64,000 nucleotides of DNA, taken from the NCBI GenBank assembly GCA_033782935.1, contig JAWQEG010000128.1:2356001-2420000 (forward strand), written 5' to 3'. Positions 1-13,000 of the stretch are shown in pieces. Origin of the DNA: Petrolisthes cinctipes (Eukaryota; Arthropoda; Malacostraca; Decapoda; Porcellanidae). The notes beneath the pieces were generated by a model. It saw only the letters and a list, made by a program, of their open reading frames with translations. It was not told the origin of the DNA and ran no database searches. Position numbers and translations under genes: made by a program. The number at the start of each line of letters is the position of its first letter. Within the stretch, counting starts at the first letter, position 1.

Positions 1-847
1 TTTAGGTGCCCAAAGTAAATATATGCATGCATCTTCTGAACCCGTTTATATCTCAAATTCAGGCTCAAAACACCCGAAAATTCGATATTTTTTTGTCCCA
101 GAAGCGATCTGTACATGCCTACTCAGTGCTAGAATATTTTAAAAATATAAGCCCAAAACATGCTAAAATCTATATTTTAGGTGCCCAAAGTCGATATGTG
201 CATGCATCTTCTGTACCCGGTTATAACCCAAATTCCGGCTCATAACACTCAAAAATTTGATATTTTTGGGTACCAGAAGCGATCTGTACATGCCTACTCC
301 TTGGTAGAATGTTTTCAAGATACAGACCAAAAACATGCTCAAAATCGATATTTTAGGTGTCCAAAGTCGATATGTGCATGCATCTTCAATACCCGTTTAT
401 ATCTCAAATTCATGCTCAAAACACTCAAAAATTCGATATTTTTGGGTCCCAGAAGCGATCTGTACATGCCTACTCAGTGCTTGAATTTTTTTTAAATATT
501 GGCTCAAATCGTGCTAAAAATCGATATTTTAGTTGTCCAAAGTCGATGTGTGCATGAATCTTCTGTACCCGTTTATATCTCAAATTCAGGCTCAAAACAC
601 CCGAAAATTCGATATTTTTAGGTCCCAGAAGCGATCTGTACATGCCTACTCCGTGTTATAGGATTTTCAAAATACAGGCCCAAAACATGCTCAAAATCGA
701 TATTTTAGGTGCCCAAAGTCAATATGTGTATGCATCTTCTGTACCCGTTTATATCACAAATTCAGGCTCAAACACCGAAAATTCGATATTTTTGGTTCCC
801 AGAAGCGATCTAGACATGCCTACTCAGTGCTAGAATATTTTCAAAAT
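1..847 (+). repeat. 18-monomer duplication, left copy (partner 3,171-4,017)
   Basis: Bases 1-847 match 3,171-4,017 at a fixed offset of 3,170 bp (18 monomers) with only scattered single-base differences, for example GAACCC against GTACCC near 35. The match stops at 847. From 849 the sequence instead follows 4,195 onward (offset 3,346), so this copy lacks one monomer that is present at about 4,018-4,194. The exchange lies in a shared stretch at about 816-847, in register. Confidence 0.85.
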
Positions 848-948
848 TTAGGACAAAAACAAGCTAAAAATCGATATTTTGGGTGCCCAAAGTCTTTATG
901 TGCATGCATCTTCTGAACCCGTTTATATCCCAAATTCAGTCTCGAAAC

Positions 949-973
949 ACCCGAAAATTCGATATTTTTGGGT
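949..973 (+). repeat. Monomer hairpin: 10-bp arms around TCGAT (example copy)
   Basis: The left arm ACCCGAAAAT and right arm ATTTTTGGGT flank the 5-nt loop TCGAT. All ten positions pair, nine by Watson-Crick pairs and one as G-T wobble. The same element recurs at this monomer position across much of the array. Common variants weaken it, such as ACCCAAAAAT or ATTCTATATT. It straddles the boundary between the two 88-bp halves. It could extrude as a cruciform or fold in a transcript; neither is shown by sequence. Confidence 0.75.
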
Positions 974-1010
974 CCCAGAAGCGATCTGTACATGAATACT
1001 CGTTGTTAAA

Positions 1011-1025
1011 GTATTTTCAAAATAC
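1011..1025 (+). repeat. TTTTCAAAA dyad, G/C-capped form (example copy)
   Basis: GTATTTT-C-AAAATAC is a perfect inverted repeat with 7-bp arms and a 1-base centre. This form marks monomers reading GTGTTAGAG or GTGTTAAAG before the dyad and CAGGCCC after it. It lies in the second half of the monomer, in the segment that varies most between monomer classes. Confidence 0.8.
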
Positions 1026-1717
1026 AGGCCCAAAACATGCTGAAAATCGATATTTTAGGTGGCCAAAGTCAATATGTGTATGCATCTTCTATATCTGTTT
1101 ATATCCCAAATTCAGGCTCAAAACACCCTAAAATTCAATATTTTTTGGGTCCCAGAAGCGATATGTACATGCCTACTCCTTCCTAGAATGTTTTCAGGAT
1201 ACAGGCCCAAAACATGCTTATAATCGATATTTCAGATGCAAAAAGTCGATATGTGCATGCATCTTCAATACACGTTTATATCTCAAATTCAGGCTCAAAA
1301 CACCCGAAAATTCGATATTTTTGGGTTCCAGAAGCGATCTGTACATGCCTACTCAGTGCTTGATCTTTTTCAAAAAATAGGCTCAAATCATGCTAAAAAT
1401 CGATAATTAAAGTGTCCAAAGTCGATATGTGCATACATCTTCTGTACCCGTTTATGTCTCATATTCAGGCTCAAAAGACCCGAAAATTCGATATTTTTGT
1501 GTCCAAGAAGCGATCTGTACATGCCTACTCCTAGTTAGAGCATTTATAAAAAAACAGGCCCAAAACATGCTGAAAATCTATTTTTTAGGTGGCTAAAGTC
1601 AATATGTTTATGCATTTTCTGTACCAGTTTATATCCCAGATTCAGGCTCAAAACACCCGAAAATTCGATATTTTTTGGGTCCCAGAAGTAATCTGTACAT
1701 GCCTACTCAGTGCTAGA

Positions 1718-1732
1718 ATATTTTCAAAATAT
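1718..1732 (+). repeat. TTTTCAAAA dyad, A/T-capped form (example copy)
   Basis: ATATTTT-C-AAAATAT is the same dyad in monomers reading GTGCTAGA before it and AGGCC after it. Relative to the G/C-capped class, both ends of the outer pair have changed together, so the 7-bp arms stay perfect. Other classes carry G-T wobbles (for example ATGTTTT with AAAATAT) or broken arms (ATATCTT with AAAATAT). Confidence 0.8.
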
Positions 1733-3170
1733 AGGCCAAAAACATGCTAAAAATCGATATCTTATGTGCCCAAAGTCGATATGTGCATACATATTCTGTA
1801 CACGTTTATAACCAAAATTAAGGCTCAAAAATCCCGAAAATTCGATATTTTTGGGTCCCAGAAGCGATCTGTACATGCCTACTCAGTGCTAGAATATTTT
1901 CAAGATATAGGCCCAAAACATGCTAAAAATCGATATTTTAGGTGCCCAAAGTCAATATATGTATGCATCTTATTTACCCGTTTATATCTCAAATTCAGGC
2001 TCAAAACACCCAAAAATTCGATATTTTTGGGTCCCAGAAGCGATCTGTACTTGCCTACTCCTTCCTAGAATGTTTTCAAGATACAGGCCCAAAACATGCT
2101 TAAAATCGATATTTCAGATGCAAAAAGTCGATATGTGCATGCATCTTCAATACACGTTTATATCTTAAATTCAGGCTCAAAACACCCGAAAATTCGATAT
2201 TTTTGGGTCCCAGAAGCGATCTGTACATGCCTACTCAGTGCTTGATTTTTTTCAAAAAATAGGGTCAAATCATGCTAAAAATCGATAATTAAAGTGTCCA
2301 AAGTCGATATGTGCATTCATCTTCTGTACCCGTTTATATATCAATTTCAGGCTCAAGACACCCGAAATTTCGATATGTTTGTGTCCCAGAAGCGATCTAC
2401 ACATGCCTACTCCGTGTTAGAGTATTTTCAAAATACATTCCCAAAACATGCTTAAAATCGATATTTTGGGTTCCAAAAGTCGATATATGCATGCATCTTC
2501 TGAACCCGTTTATATCTCAAATTCAGGCTCAAAACTCCCGAAAATTAGATATTTTTGGTTCCCAGAAGCGATCTGTACATGCCTTCTCAGTGCTAGAATA
2601 TTTTCAAAATATAGGCCAAAAAACATGCTAAAAAATCGACATTTTGGGTGCCCAAAGTCGATATGTACATGCATCTTCTGAACCCGTTTATATCTCAAAT
2701 TAAGACTCAAAACACCCGAAAATTCGCTAATTTTGGGTCCCAGAAGCGATCTGTACATGCCTACTCCTTGCTGGAATGTTTTCAAGATACAGACAATAAA
2801 CATGCTCAAAATCGATATTTTTGGTGCAAAAAGTCGATATGTGCATGCATCTTCTGTACCCGTTTATATCTCAAATTCAGGTTCAAAACACTCAAAAATT
2901 CGATATTTTTGGGTCCCAGAAGCGATCTGTACATGCCTACTCAGTGCTTGAATATATTCAAAATATAGGCCCAAAGCATGCAAAAAATCGATATTTTTGG
3001 TGCCCAAAGTCAATATATGTATGCATCTTCTGTACCCGTTTATATCCCAAATTCAGGCTCAAAACCCCCGAAAATTCGATATGTTTGGGTCCCAGAAGCG
3101 ATCTGTACATGCCTACTCCATGTTAGAGTATTTTTAAAATACAGTCCAAAAACATGCTGAAATTCGATAT

Positions 3171-4017
3171 TTTAGGTGCCCAAAGTAAATATATGCATGC
3201 ATCTTCTGTACCCGTTTATATCTCAAATTCAGGCTCAAAACACCCGAAAATTCGATATTTTTTTGTCCCAGAAGCGATCTGTACATGCCTACTCAGTGCT
3301 AGAATATTTTCAAAATATAAGCCCAAAACATGCTAAAATCTATATTTTAGGTGCCCAAAGTCGATATGTGCATGCATCTTCTGTACCCGGTTATAACCCA
3401 AATTCCGGCTCATAACACTCAAAAATTTGATATTTTTGGGTACCAGAAGCGATCTGTACATGCCTACTCCTTGGTAGAATGTTTTCAAGATACAGACCAA
3501 AAACATGCTCAAAATCGATATTTTAGGTGTCCAAAGTCGATATGTGCATGCATCTTCAATACCCGTTTATATCTCAAATTCATGCTCAAAACACTCAAAA
3601 ATTCGATATTTTTGGGTACCAGAAGCGATCTGTACATGCCTACTCAGTGCTTGAATTTTTTTAAAATATTGGCTCAAATCGTGCTAAAAATCGATATTTT
3701 AGTTGTCCAAAGTCGATGTGTGCATGAATCTTCTGTACCCGTTTATATCTCAAATTCAGGCTCAAAACACCCGAAAATTCGATATTTTTAGGTCCCAGAA
3801 GCGATCTGTACATGCCTACTCCGTGTTATAGGATTTTCAAAATACAGGCCCAAAACATGCTCAAAATCGATATTTTAGGTGCCCAAAGTCAATATGTGTA
3901 TGCATCTTCTGTACCCGTTTATATCACAAATTCAGGCTCAAACACCGAAAATTCGATATTTTTGGTTCCCAGAAGCGATCTAGACATGCCTACTCAGTGC
4001 TAGAATATTTTCAAAAT
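3171..4017 (+). repeat. 18-monomer duplication, right copy (partner 1-847)
   Basis: This matches 1-847 at offset 3,170 bp. It keeps the same rare variants, including ACCCGGTTATAACCC near 3,389, AATCGTGCTAAAAATCG near 3,676 and the 2-bp deletion CTCAAACACCG near 3,938. Shared private variants over five monomers show common descent of the block, not chance similarity of monomers. Confidence 0.85.
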
Positions 4018-6041
4018 ATTGGCCCAAAACATGCTCAAAATCGATATTTTGGGTGCCCAAAGTCGATATGTGCATGCATCTTCTGTACCCGTTTATATCC
4101 CAAATTCAGGCTCAAAACACCCAAAAATTTGACATTTTTGGGTCCCTGAAGCGATCTGGTCATGCCTACTCAGTGCTAGAATATTTTCAAAATATAGGAC
4201 AAAAACATGCTAAAAATCGATATTTTGGGTGCCCAAAGTCTTTATGTGCATGCATCTTCTGAACCCGTTTATATCCCAAATTCAGTCTCGAAACATTCGA
4301 AAATTCGATATTTTTGGGTCCCAGAAGCGATCTGTACATGCCTACTCAGTGCTAGAATATTTTCAAAATATAGGGCCAAAACATGCTAAAAATCGACATT
4401 TTGGGTGCCCAAAGTCGATATGTGCATGTATCTTCTGAACCCGTTTATATCTCAAATTAAGACTCAAAACACCCGAAATTTCGCTAATTTTGGGTCCCAG
4501 AAGCGATCTGTACATGCCTACTCCGTGTTAGAGTATTTTCAAGATACAGGCCCAAAACATGCTTAAAATCGATATTTCAGATGCAAAAAGTCGATATAAG
4601 CATGCCTCTTCTGTACCCGTTTATATCATAAATTCAGGCTCAAAACACCCGAAAATTCGATATTTTTTGGGTCCCAGAAGTAATCTGTACTTGCCTACTC
4701 CGTGTTAGAGTATTTTCAAAATACAGGCCTAAAACATGCTGAAATTCGATATTTTAGGTGCCAAAAGTCAATATATGTATGCATTTTCTTTAGCCGTTTA
4801 TATTCCAAACTCAGGCTCAAACACCGAAAATTCGATATTTTTGGTTCCCAGAAGCGATCTGTACATGAATACTCCGTGTTAAAGTATTTTCAAAATACAG
4901 GCCCAAAACATGCTGAAAATCGATATTTTATGTGGCCAAAGTCAATATGTGTATGCATCTTCTATACCTGTTTATATCCCAAATTCAGGCTCAAAACACC
5001 CTAAAATTCAATATTTTTTGGGTCCCAGAAGCGATCTGTACATGCCTACTCCTTCCTAGAATGTTTTCAAGATACAGGCCCTAAACATGCTTAAAATCGA
5101 TATTTCAGATGCAAAAAGTCGATATGTGCATGCATCTTCAATACACGTTTATATCTCAAATTCAGGCTCAAAACACCCGAAAATTCGATATTTTTGGGTT
5201 CCAGAAGCGATCTGTACATGCCTACTCAGTGCCTGATCTTTTTCAAAAAATAGGCTCAAATCATGCTAAAAATCGATAATTAAAGTGTCCAAAGTCGATA
5301 TGTGCATACATCTTCTGTACCCGTTTATGTCTCATATTCAGGCACAAAAGACCCGAAAATTCGATATTTTTGTGTCCAAGAAGCGATCTGTACATGCCTA
5401 CTCCTAGTTAGAGCATTTATAAAAAAACAGGCCCAAAACATGCTGAAAATCTATTTTTTAGGTGGCTAAAGTCAATATGTTTATGCATTTTCTGTACCCG
5501 TTTATATCTCAAATTCAGGCTCAAAACACCCGAAACTTCGATATTTTTGGGTACCAGAAGCGATCTGTACATGCCTACTCCGTGTTAGAGTATTTTCAAA
5601 ATACAGGCCAAAAACATGCTGAAATTCGATATTTTAGGTGCCCAAAGTCAATATGTGCATGCATCTTCTGTACCCGTATATATCTCAAATTCAGGCTCAA
5701 AACACCCGAAAATTCGATATTTTTGGGTCCCAGAAGCAATCTGTACATGCCTACTCAGTGCTAGAATATTTTCAAAATATAAGCCCAAAACATGCTAAAA
5801 TCTATATTTTAGGTGCCCAAAGTCGATATGTGCATGCATCTTCTGTATCCGGTTATAACCCAAATTCCGGCTCATAACACTCAAAAATTTGATATTTTTG
5901 GGTCCCAAAAGCGATCTGTACATGCCTACACCGTGTTAGAGTATTTTCAAAATACAGGCTCAAAACATGCTGAAAAACGATATTTTATGTGCCTAAAGTC
6001 AATATGTGTATGCATTTTCTCTACCCGTTTATATCCCTAAT
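4018..6041 (+). repeat. Satellite monomers between the 3.17-kb and 7.7-kb duplications
   Basis: About 11.5 monomers. They include territory I markers: CTCAAACACCG near 4,817, GTCTTTATGTGCATGC near 4,238, CAGATGCAAAAAG near 4,577 and 5,107, and the GAGCATTTATAAAAAAACAGG monomer near 5,412. The same classes recur in the 7.7-kb duplication to the right. Nothing but satellite is seen. Confidence 0.85.
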
Positions 6042-8330
6042 TCAGGCTCAAAACACCCGAAAATTCGATATTTTTGGGTCTCAGAAGCGACCTGTACATG
6101 CCTACTCAGTGCTAGAATATTTTAAAAATATTGGCCCAAAACATACTACAAATCGATATTTTGGGTGCCCAAAGTCGATATGTGCATGCATCTTCTGTAC
6201 CCGTTACTATCTCAAATTCAGGCTCAAAACACCCTAAAATTCGATATTCTTGGGTACCTGAAGCGATCTGTACATGCCTACTCCTTGGTAGAATGTTTTC
6301 AAGATACAGACCAAAAACATGCTCAAAATCGATATTTTAGGTGTCCAAAGTCGATATGTGCATTCATCTTCAATACCCGTTTATATCTCAAATTCATGCT
6401 CAAAACACTCAAAAATTCTATATTTTTGGGTTCCAGAAGCGATCTGTACATGCCTACTCAGTGCTTGAATTTTTTCAAAATATTGGCTCAAATCGTGCTA
6501 AAAATCGATATTTTAGTTGTCCAAAGTCGATGTGTGCATGAATCTTCTGTACCCGTTTATATCTCAAATTCAGGCTCAAAACACCCGAAAATTCGATATT
6601 TTTGGGTCCCAGAAGCGATCTGTACTTGCCTACTCCGTGTTATAGGATTTTCAAAATACAGGCCCAAAACATGCTCAAAATCGATATTTTAAGTGCCCAA
6701 AGTCAATATGTGTATGCATCTTCTGTACCCGTTTATATCACAAATTCAGGCTCAAACACCGAAAATTCGATATTTTTGGTTCCCAGAAGCGATCTGTACA
6801 TGCCTACTCCGTGTTAGAGTATTTTTAAAATTTTGGCCCAAAACATGCTCAAAATCGATATTTTGGGTGCCCAAAGTCGATATGTGCATGCATCTTCTGT
6901 ACCCGTTTATATCCCAAATTCAGGCTCAAAACACCCAAAAATTTGACATTTTTGGGTCCCTGAAGCGATCTGGACATGCCTACTCAGTGCTTGAATATTT
7001 TCAAAATATAGGACAAAAACATGCTAAAAATCGATATTTTGGGTGCCCAAAGTCTTTATGTGCATGCATCTTCTGAACCCGTTTATATCCCAAATTCAGT
7101 CTCGAAACATTCGAAAATTCGATATTTTTGGGTCCCAGAAGCGATCTGTACATGCCTACTCAGTGCTAGAATATTTTCAAAATATAGGCCCAAAACATGC
7201 TGAAAATCGACATTTTGGGTGCCCAAAGTCGATATGTGCATGTATATTCTGAACCCGTTTATATCTCAAATTAAGACTCAAAACACCCGAAATTTCGCTA
7301 ATTTTGGGTCCCAGAAGCGATCTGTACATGCCTACTCCGTGTTAGAGTATTTTTCAAGATACAGGCCCAAAACATGCTTAAAATCGATATTTCAGATGCA
7401 AAAAGTCGATATAAGCATGCCTCTTCTGTACCCGTTTATATCATAAATTCAGGCTCAAAACACCCGAAAATTCGATATTTTTTGGGTCCCAGAAGTAATC
7501 TGTACTTGCCTACTCCGTGTTAGAGTATTTTCAAAATACAGGCCTAAAACATGCTGAAATTCGATATTTTAGGTGCCAAAAGTCAATATATGTATGCATT
7601 TTCTTTAGCCGTTTATATTCCAAACTCAGGCTCAAACACCGAAAATTCGATATTTTTGGGTCTCAGAAGCGACCTGTACATGCCTACTCAGTGCTAGAAT
7701 ATTTTAAAAATATAGGCCCAAAACATACAACAAATCGATATTTTGGGTGCCCAAAGTCGATATGTGCATGCATCTTCTGTACCCGTTACTATCTCAAATT
7801 CAGGCTCAAAACAACCTAAAATTCGATATTCTTGGGTACCAGAAGCGATCTGTACATGCCTACTCCTTGGTAGAATGTTTTCAAGATACAGACCAAAAAC
7901 ATGCTCAAAATCGATATTTTAGGTGTCCAAAGTCGATATGTGCATGCATCTTCAATACCCGTTTATATCTCAAATTCATGCTCAAAACACTCAAAAATTC
8001 GATATTTTTGGGTTCCAGAAGCGATCTGTACATGCCTACTCAGTGCTTGAATTTTTTCAAAATATTGGCTCAAATCGTGCTAAAAATCGATATTTTAGTT
8101 GTCCAAAGTCGATGTGTGCATGAATCTTCTGTACCCGTTTATATCTCAAATTCAGGCTCAAAACACCCGAAAATTCGATATTTTTGGGTCCCAGAAGCGA
8201 TCTGTACATGCCTACTCCGTGTTATAGGATTTTCAAAATACAGGCCCAAAACATGCTCAAAATCGATATTTTAGGTGCCCAAAGTCAATATGTGTATGCA
8301 TCTTCTGTACCCGTTTATATCACAAATTCA

Positions 8331-9210
8331 GGCTCAAACACCGAAAATTCGATATTTTTGGTTCTTAGAAGCGATCTAGACATGCCTACTCAGTGCTAGA
8401 ATATTTTCAAAATTTTGGCCCAAAACATGCTCAAAATCGATATTTTGGGTGCCCAAAGTCGATATGTGCATGCATCTTCTGTACCCGTTTATATCCCAAA
8501 TTCAGGCTCAAAACACCCAAAAATTTGACATTTTTGGGTCCCTGAAGCGATCTGGACATGCCTACTCAATGCTAGAATATTTTCAAAATATAGGACAAAA
8601 ACATGCTAAAAATCGATATTTTGGGTGCCTAAAGTCTTTATGTGCATGCATCTTCTGAACCCGTTTATATCCCAAATTCAGTCTCGAAACATTCGAAAAT
8701 TCGATATTTTTGGGTCCCAGAAGCGATCTGTACATGCCTACTCAGTGCTAGAATATTTTCAAAATATAGGCCCAAAACATGCTAAAAATCGACATTTTGG
8801 GTGCCCAAAGTCGATATGTGCATGTATATTCTGAACCCGTTTATATCTCAAATTAAGACTCAAAACACCCGAAATTTCGCTAATTTTGGGTCCCAGAAGC
8901 GATCTGTACATGCCTACTCCGTGTTAGAGTATTTTCAAGATACAGGCCCAAAACATGCTTAAAATCGATATTTCAGATGCAAAAAGTCGATATAAGCATG
9001 CCTCTTCTGTTCCCGTTTATATCATAAATTCAGGCTCAAAACACCCGAAAATTCGATATTTTTTGGGTCCCAGAAGTAATCTGTACTTGCCTACTCCGTG
9101 TTAGAGTATTTTCAAAATACAGGCCTAAAACATGCTGAAATTCGATATTTTAGGTGCCAAAAGTCAATATATGTATGCATTTTCTTTAGCCGTTTATATT
9201 CCAAACTCAG
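8331..9210 (+). repeat. 5-monomer unit, first copy (880 bp)
   Basis: This unit, starting at CTCAAACACCGAAAATTCG, repeats at 9,211-10,090 with offset 879-880 bp, and a third, partial copy continues to about 10,380. Landmarks in order are GAAGCGATCTAGACATG, GTCTTTATGTGC, CGCTAATTTTGGG, CAGATGCAAAAAG and GAAGTAATCTGTACTTGCC. The same pair reappears in the second 7.57-kb copy at about 15,899-17,658. Confidence 0.85.
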
Positions 9211-10090
9211 GCTCAAACACCGAAAATTCGATATTTTTGGTTCCCAGAAGCGATCTAGACATGCCTACTCAGTGCTAGAATATTTTCAAAATATTGGCCC
9301 AAAACATGCTAAAAATCGATATTTTGGGTGCCCAAATTCGATATGTGCATGCATCTTCTGTACCCGTTTATATCCCAAATTCAGGCTCAAAACACCCAAA
9401 AATTTGACATTTTTGGGTCCCTGAAGCGATCTGGACATGCCTACTCAATGCTAGAATATTTTCAAAATATAGGACAAAAACATGTTAAAAATCGATATTT
9501 TGGGTGCCCAAAGTCTTTATGTGCATGCATCTTCTGAACCCGTTTATATCCCAAATTCAGTCTCGAAACATTCGAAAATTCGATATTTTTGGGTCCCAGA
9601 AGCGATCTGTACATGCCTACTCAGTGCTAGAATATTTTCAAAATATAGGCCCAAAACATGCTAAAAATCGACATTTTGGGTGCCCAAAGTCGATATGTGC
9701 ATGTATATTCTGAACCCGTTTATATCTCAAAATAAGACTCAAAACACCCGAAATTTCGCTAATTTTGGGTCCCAGAAGCGATCTGTACATGCCTACTCCG
9801 TGTTAGAGTATTTTCAAGATACAGGCCCAAAACATGCTTAAAATCGATATTTCAGATGCAAAAAGTCGATATAAGCATGCCTCTTCTGTTCCCGTTTATA
9901 TCATAAAATTCAGGCTCAAAACACCCGAAAATTCGATATTTTTTGGGTCCCAGAAGTAATCTGTACTTGCCTACTCCGTGTTAGAGTATTTTCAAAATAC
10001 AGGCCTAAAACATGCTGAAATTCGATATTTTAGGTGCCAAAAGTCAATATATGTATGCATTTTCTTTAGCCGTTTATATTCCAAACTCAG
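9211..10090 (+). repeat. 5-monomer unit, second copy (880 bp)
   Basis: This repeats 8,331-9,210 with few changes, including an added A in CATAAAATTCAGG near 9,902 and CATGTTAAAAATCG near 9,481. The added A is also found near 17,470, so it predates the 7.57-kb duplication. Confidence 0.85.
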
Positions 10091-13000
10091 GCTCAAACAC
10101 CGAAAATTCGATATTTTTGGTTCCCAGAAGCGATCTAGACATGCCTACTCAGTGCTAGAATATTTTCAAAATATTGGCCCAAAACATGCTAAAAATCGAT
10201 ATTTTGGTTGCCCAAATTCGATATGTGCATGCATCTTCTGTACCCGTTTATATCCCAAATTCATGCTCAAAACACCCAAAAATTTGACATTTTTGGGTTC
10301 CTGAAGCGATCTGGACATGCCTACTCAGTGCTAGAATATTTTCAAAATATAGGACAAAAACAAGCTAAAATCGATATTTTGGTTGTCCAAAGTCTTTATG
10401 TGCATGCATCTTCTGAACCCGTTTATATCCCAAATTCAGTCTCGAAACACCCGAAAATTCGATATTTTTTGGTCCCAGAAGCGATCTGTACATGAATACT
10501 CCGTGTTAAAGTATTTTCAAAATACAGGCCCAAAACATGCTGAAAATCGATATTTTAGGTGGCCAAAGTCAATATGTGTATGCATCTTCTATACCTGTTT
10601 ATATCCCAAATTCAGGCTCAAAACACCCTAAAATTCAATATTTTTTGGGTCCCAGAAACGATCTGTACATGCCTACTCCTTCCTAGAATGTTTTCAAGAT
10701 ACAGGCCCTAAACATGCTTAAAATCGATATTTCAGATGCAAAAAGTCGATATGTGCATGCATCTTCAATACACGTTTATATCTCAAATTCAGGCTCAAAA
10801 CACCCGAAAATTCGATATTTTTGGGTTCCAGAAGCGATCTGTACATGCCTACTCAGTGCTTGATCTTTTTCAAAAAATAGGCTCAAATCATGCTAAAAAT
10901 CGATAATTAAAGTGTCCAAAGTCGATATGTGCATACATCTTCTGTACCCGTTTATGTCTCATATTCAGGCTCAAAAGACCCGAAAATTCGATATTTTTGT
11001 GTCCAAGAAGCGATCTGTACATGCCTACTCCTAGTTAGAGCATTTATAAAAAAACAGGCCCAAAACATGCTGAAAATCTATTTTTTAGGTGGCTAAAGTC
11101 AATATGTTTATGCATTTTCTGTACCCGTTTATATCTCAAATTCAGGCTCAAAACACCCGAAAATTCGATATTTTTGGGTTCCAGAAGCGATCTGTACATG
11201 CCTACTCCGGGCTAGAATATTTTCAATATATAGGCCCAAAACATGCTAAAAATCGATATTTTAGGTACCTAAAGTCAATATGTGTATTCATCTACTGTAC
11301 CCGTTTATATCCCAAATTGAGGCTCAAAACACCCGAAACTTCGATATTTTTGGGTACCAGAAGCGATCTGTACATGCCTACTCCGTGTTAGAGTATTTTC
11401 AAAATACAGGCCAAAAACATGCTAAAATTCGATATTTTAGGTGCCCAAAGTCAATATGTGCATGCATCTTCTGTACCCGTTTATATCTCAAATTCAGGCT
11501 CAAAACACCCGAAAATTCGATATTTTTGGGTCCCAGAAGCGATCTGTACATGCCTACTCCGTGTTAGAGTATTTTCAAAATAACAAGCCTAAAACATGCT
11601 GAAATTCGATATTTTAGGTGCCAAAAATCAATATGTGTATGCATTTTCTTTACCCGTTTATATTCCAAACTCAGGCTCAAAACACCCGAAAATTCTATAT
11701 TTTTGGGTCCCAGAAGCGATCTGTACATGCCTACTCCTTGCTAGAATGTTTTCAAGATACAGACCCTAAACATGCTCAAAATCAATATTTTAGGTGCAAA
11801 AAGTCGATATGTGCATGCATCTTCTGTACCCTTTTATATCTCAAAATCAGGTTCAAAACACTCGAAAATTTGATATTTTTGGGTCCCAGATGCGATCTGT
11901 ACATGCCTACTCAGTGCTACAATATCTTCAAAATATAGGCCCAAAGCATGCTAAAAATCAATATTTTTGGAGCCCAAAGTCGATATGTGTATGCATCTTC
12001 TGTACCCGTTTATATCTCAAATTCAGGCTCAAAACACCCGAAAATTCGATATTTTTTGGGTCCCAGAAGTAATCTGTACTTGCCTACTCCGTGTTAGAGT
12101 ATTTTCAAAATACAGGCCTAAAACATGCTGAAATTCGATATTTTAGGTGCCAAAAGTCAATATATGTATGCATTTTCTTTAGCCGTTTATATTCCAAACT
12201 CAGGCTCAAACACCGAAAATTCGATATTTTTGGTTCCCAGAAGCGATCTAGACATGCCTACTCAGTGCTAGAATATTTTCAAAATATTGGCCCAAAACAT
12301 GCTAAAAATCGATATTTTGGGTGCCAAAATTCGATATGTGCATGCATCTTCTGTACCCGTTTATATCCCAAATTCATGCTCAAAACACCCAAAAATTTCA
12401 CATTTTTGGGTCCCTGAAGCGATCTGGACATGCCTACTCAGTGCTAGAATATTTTCAAAATATAGGACAAAAACAAGCTAAAAATCGATATTTTGGGTGT
12501 TCAAAGTCTTTATGTGCATGCATCTTCTGAACCCGTTTATATCCCAAATTCAGTCTCGAAACACCCGAAAATTCGATATTTTTTGGTCCCAGAAGCGATC
12601 TGTACATGAATACTCCGTGTTAAAGTATTTTCAAAATACAGGCCCAAAACATGCTGAAAATCGATATTTTAGGTGGCCAAAGTCAATATGTGTATGCATC
12701 TTCTATACCTGTTTATATCCCAAATTCAGGCTCAAAACACCCTAAAATTCAATATTTTTTGGGTCCCAGAAGCGATCTGTACATGCCTACTCCTTCCTAG
12801 AATGTTTTCAAGATACAGGCCCTAAACATGCTTAAAATCGATATTTCAGATGCAAAAAGTCGATATGTGCATGCATCTTCAATACACGTTTATATCTCAA
12901 ATTCAGGCTCAAAACACCCGAAAATTCGATATTTTTGGGTTCCAGAAGCGATCTGTACATGCCTACTCAGTGCTTGATCTTTTTCAAAAAATAGGCTCAA

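Larger units (their letters stand above)
849..3170 (+). repeat. Satellite monomers, mixed classes
   Basis: About 13 monomers. The stretch from 883 to about 1,690 resembles blocks beginning near 10,383, 12,497, 17,951, 20,065 and 23,938. These share the order CATGAATACTC, CCTAAAATTCAATATT, TTCAGATGCAAAAAG, CGATAATTAAAGTGTCC, GAGCATTTATAAAAAAACAGG. The rest is a mix of common classes that duplicates nothing else here closely. I see no gene or unique sequence. Confidence 0.85.

Noticed and set aside
6165..6692. Open frame of 175 codons (also at 7,747, 13,909 and 15,315)
   Set aside because: It is three satellite monomers read in successive frames: 176 is 2 modulo 3, so the frame shifts each unit and repeats after 528 bp. 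The monomer has two nearly stop-free + frames. There is no typical start context, no non-repeat sequence, and the same peptide words recur hundreds of times. Not a gene.
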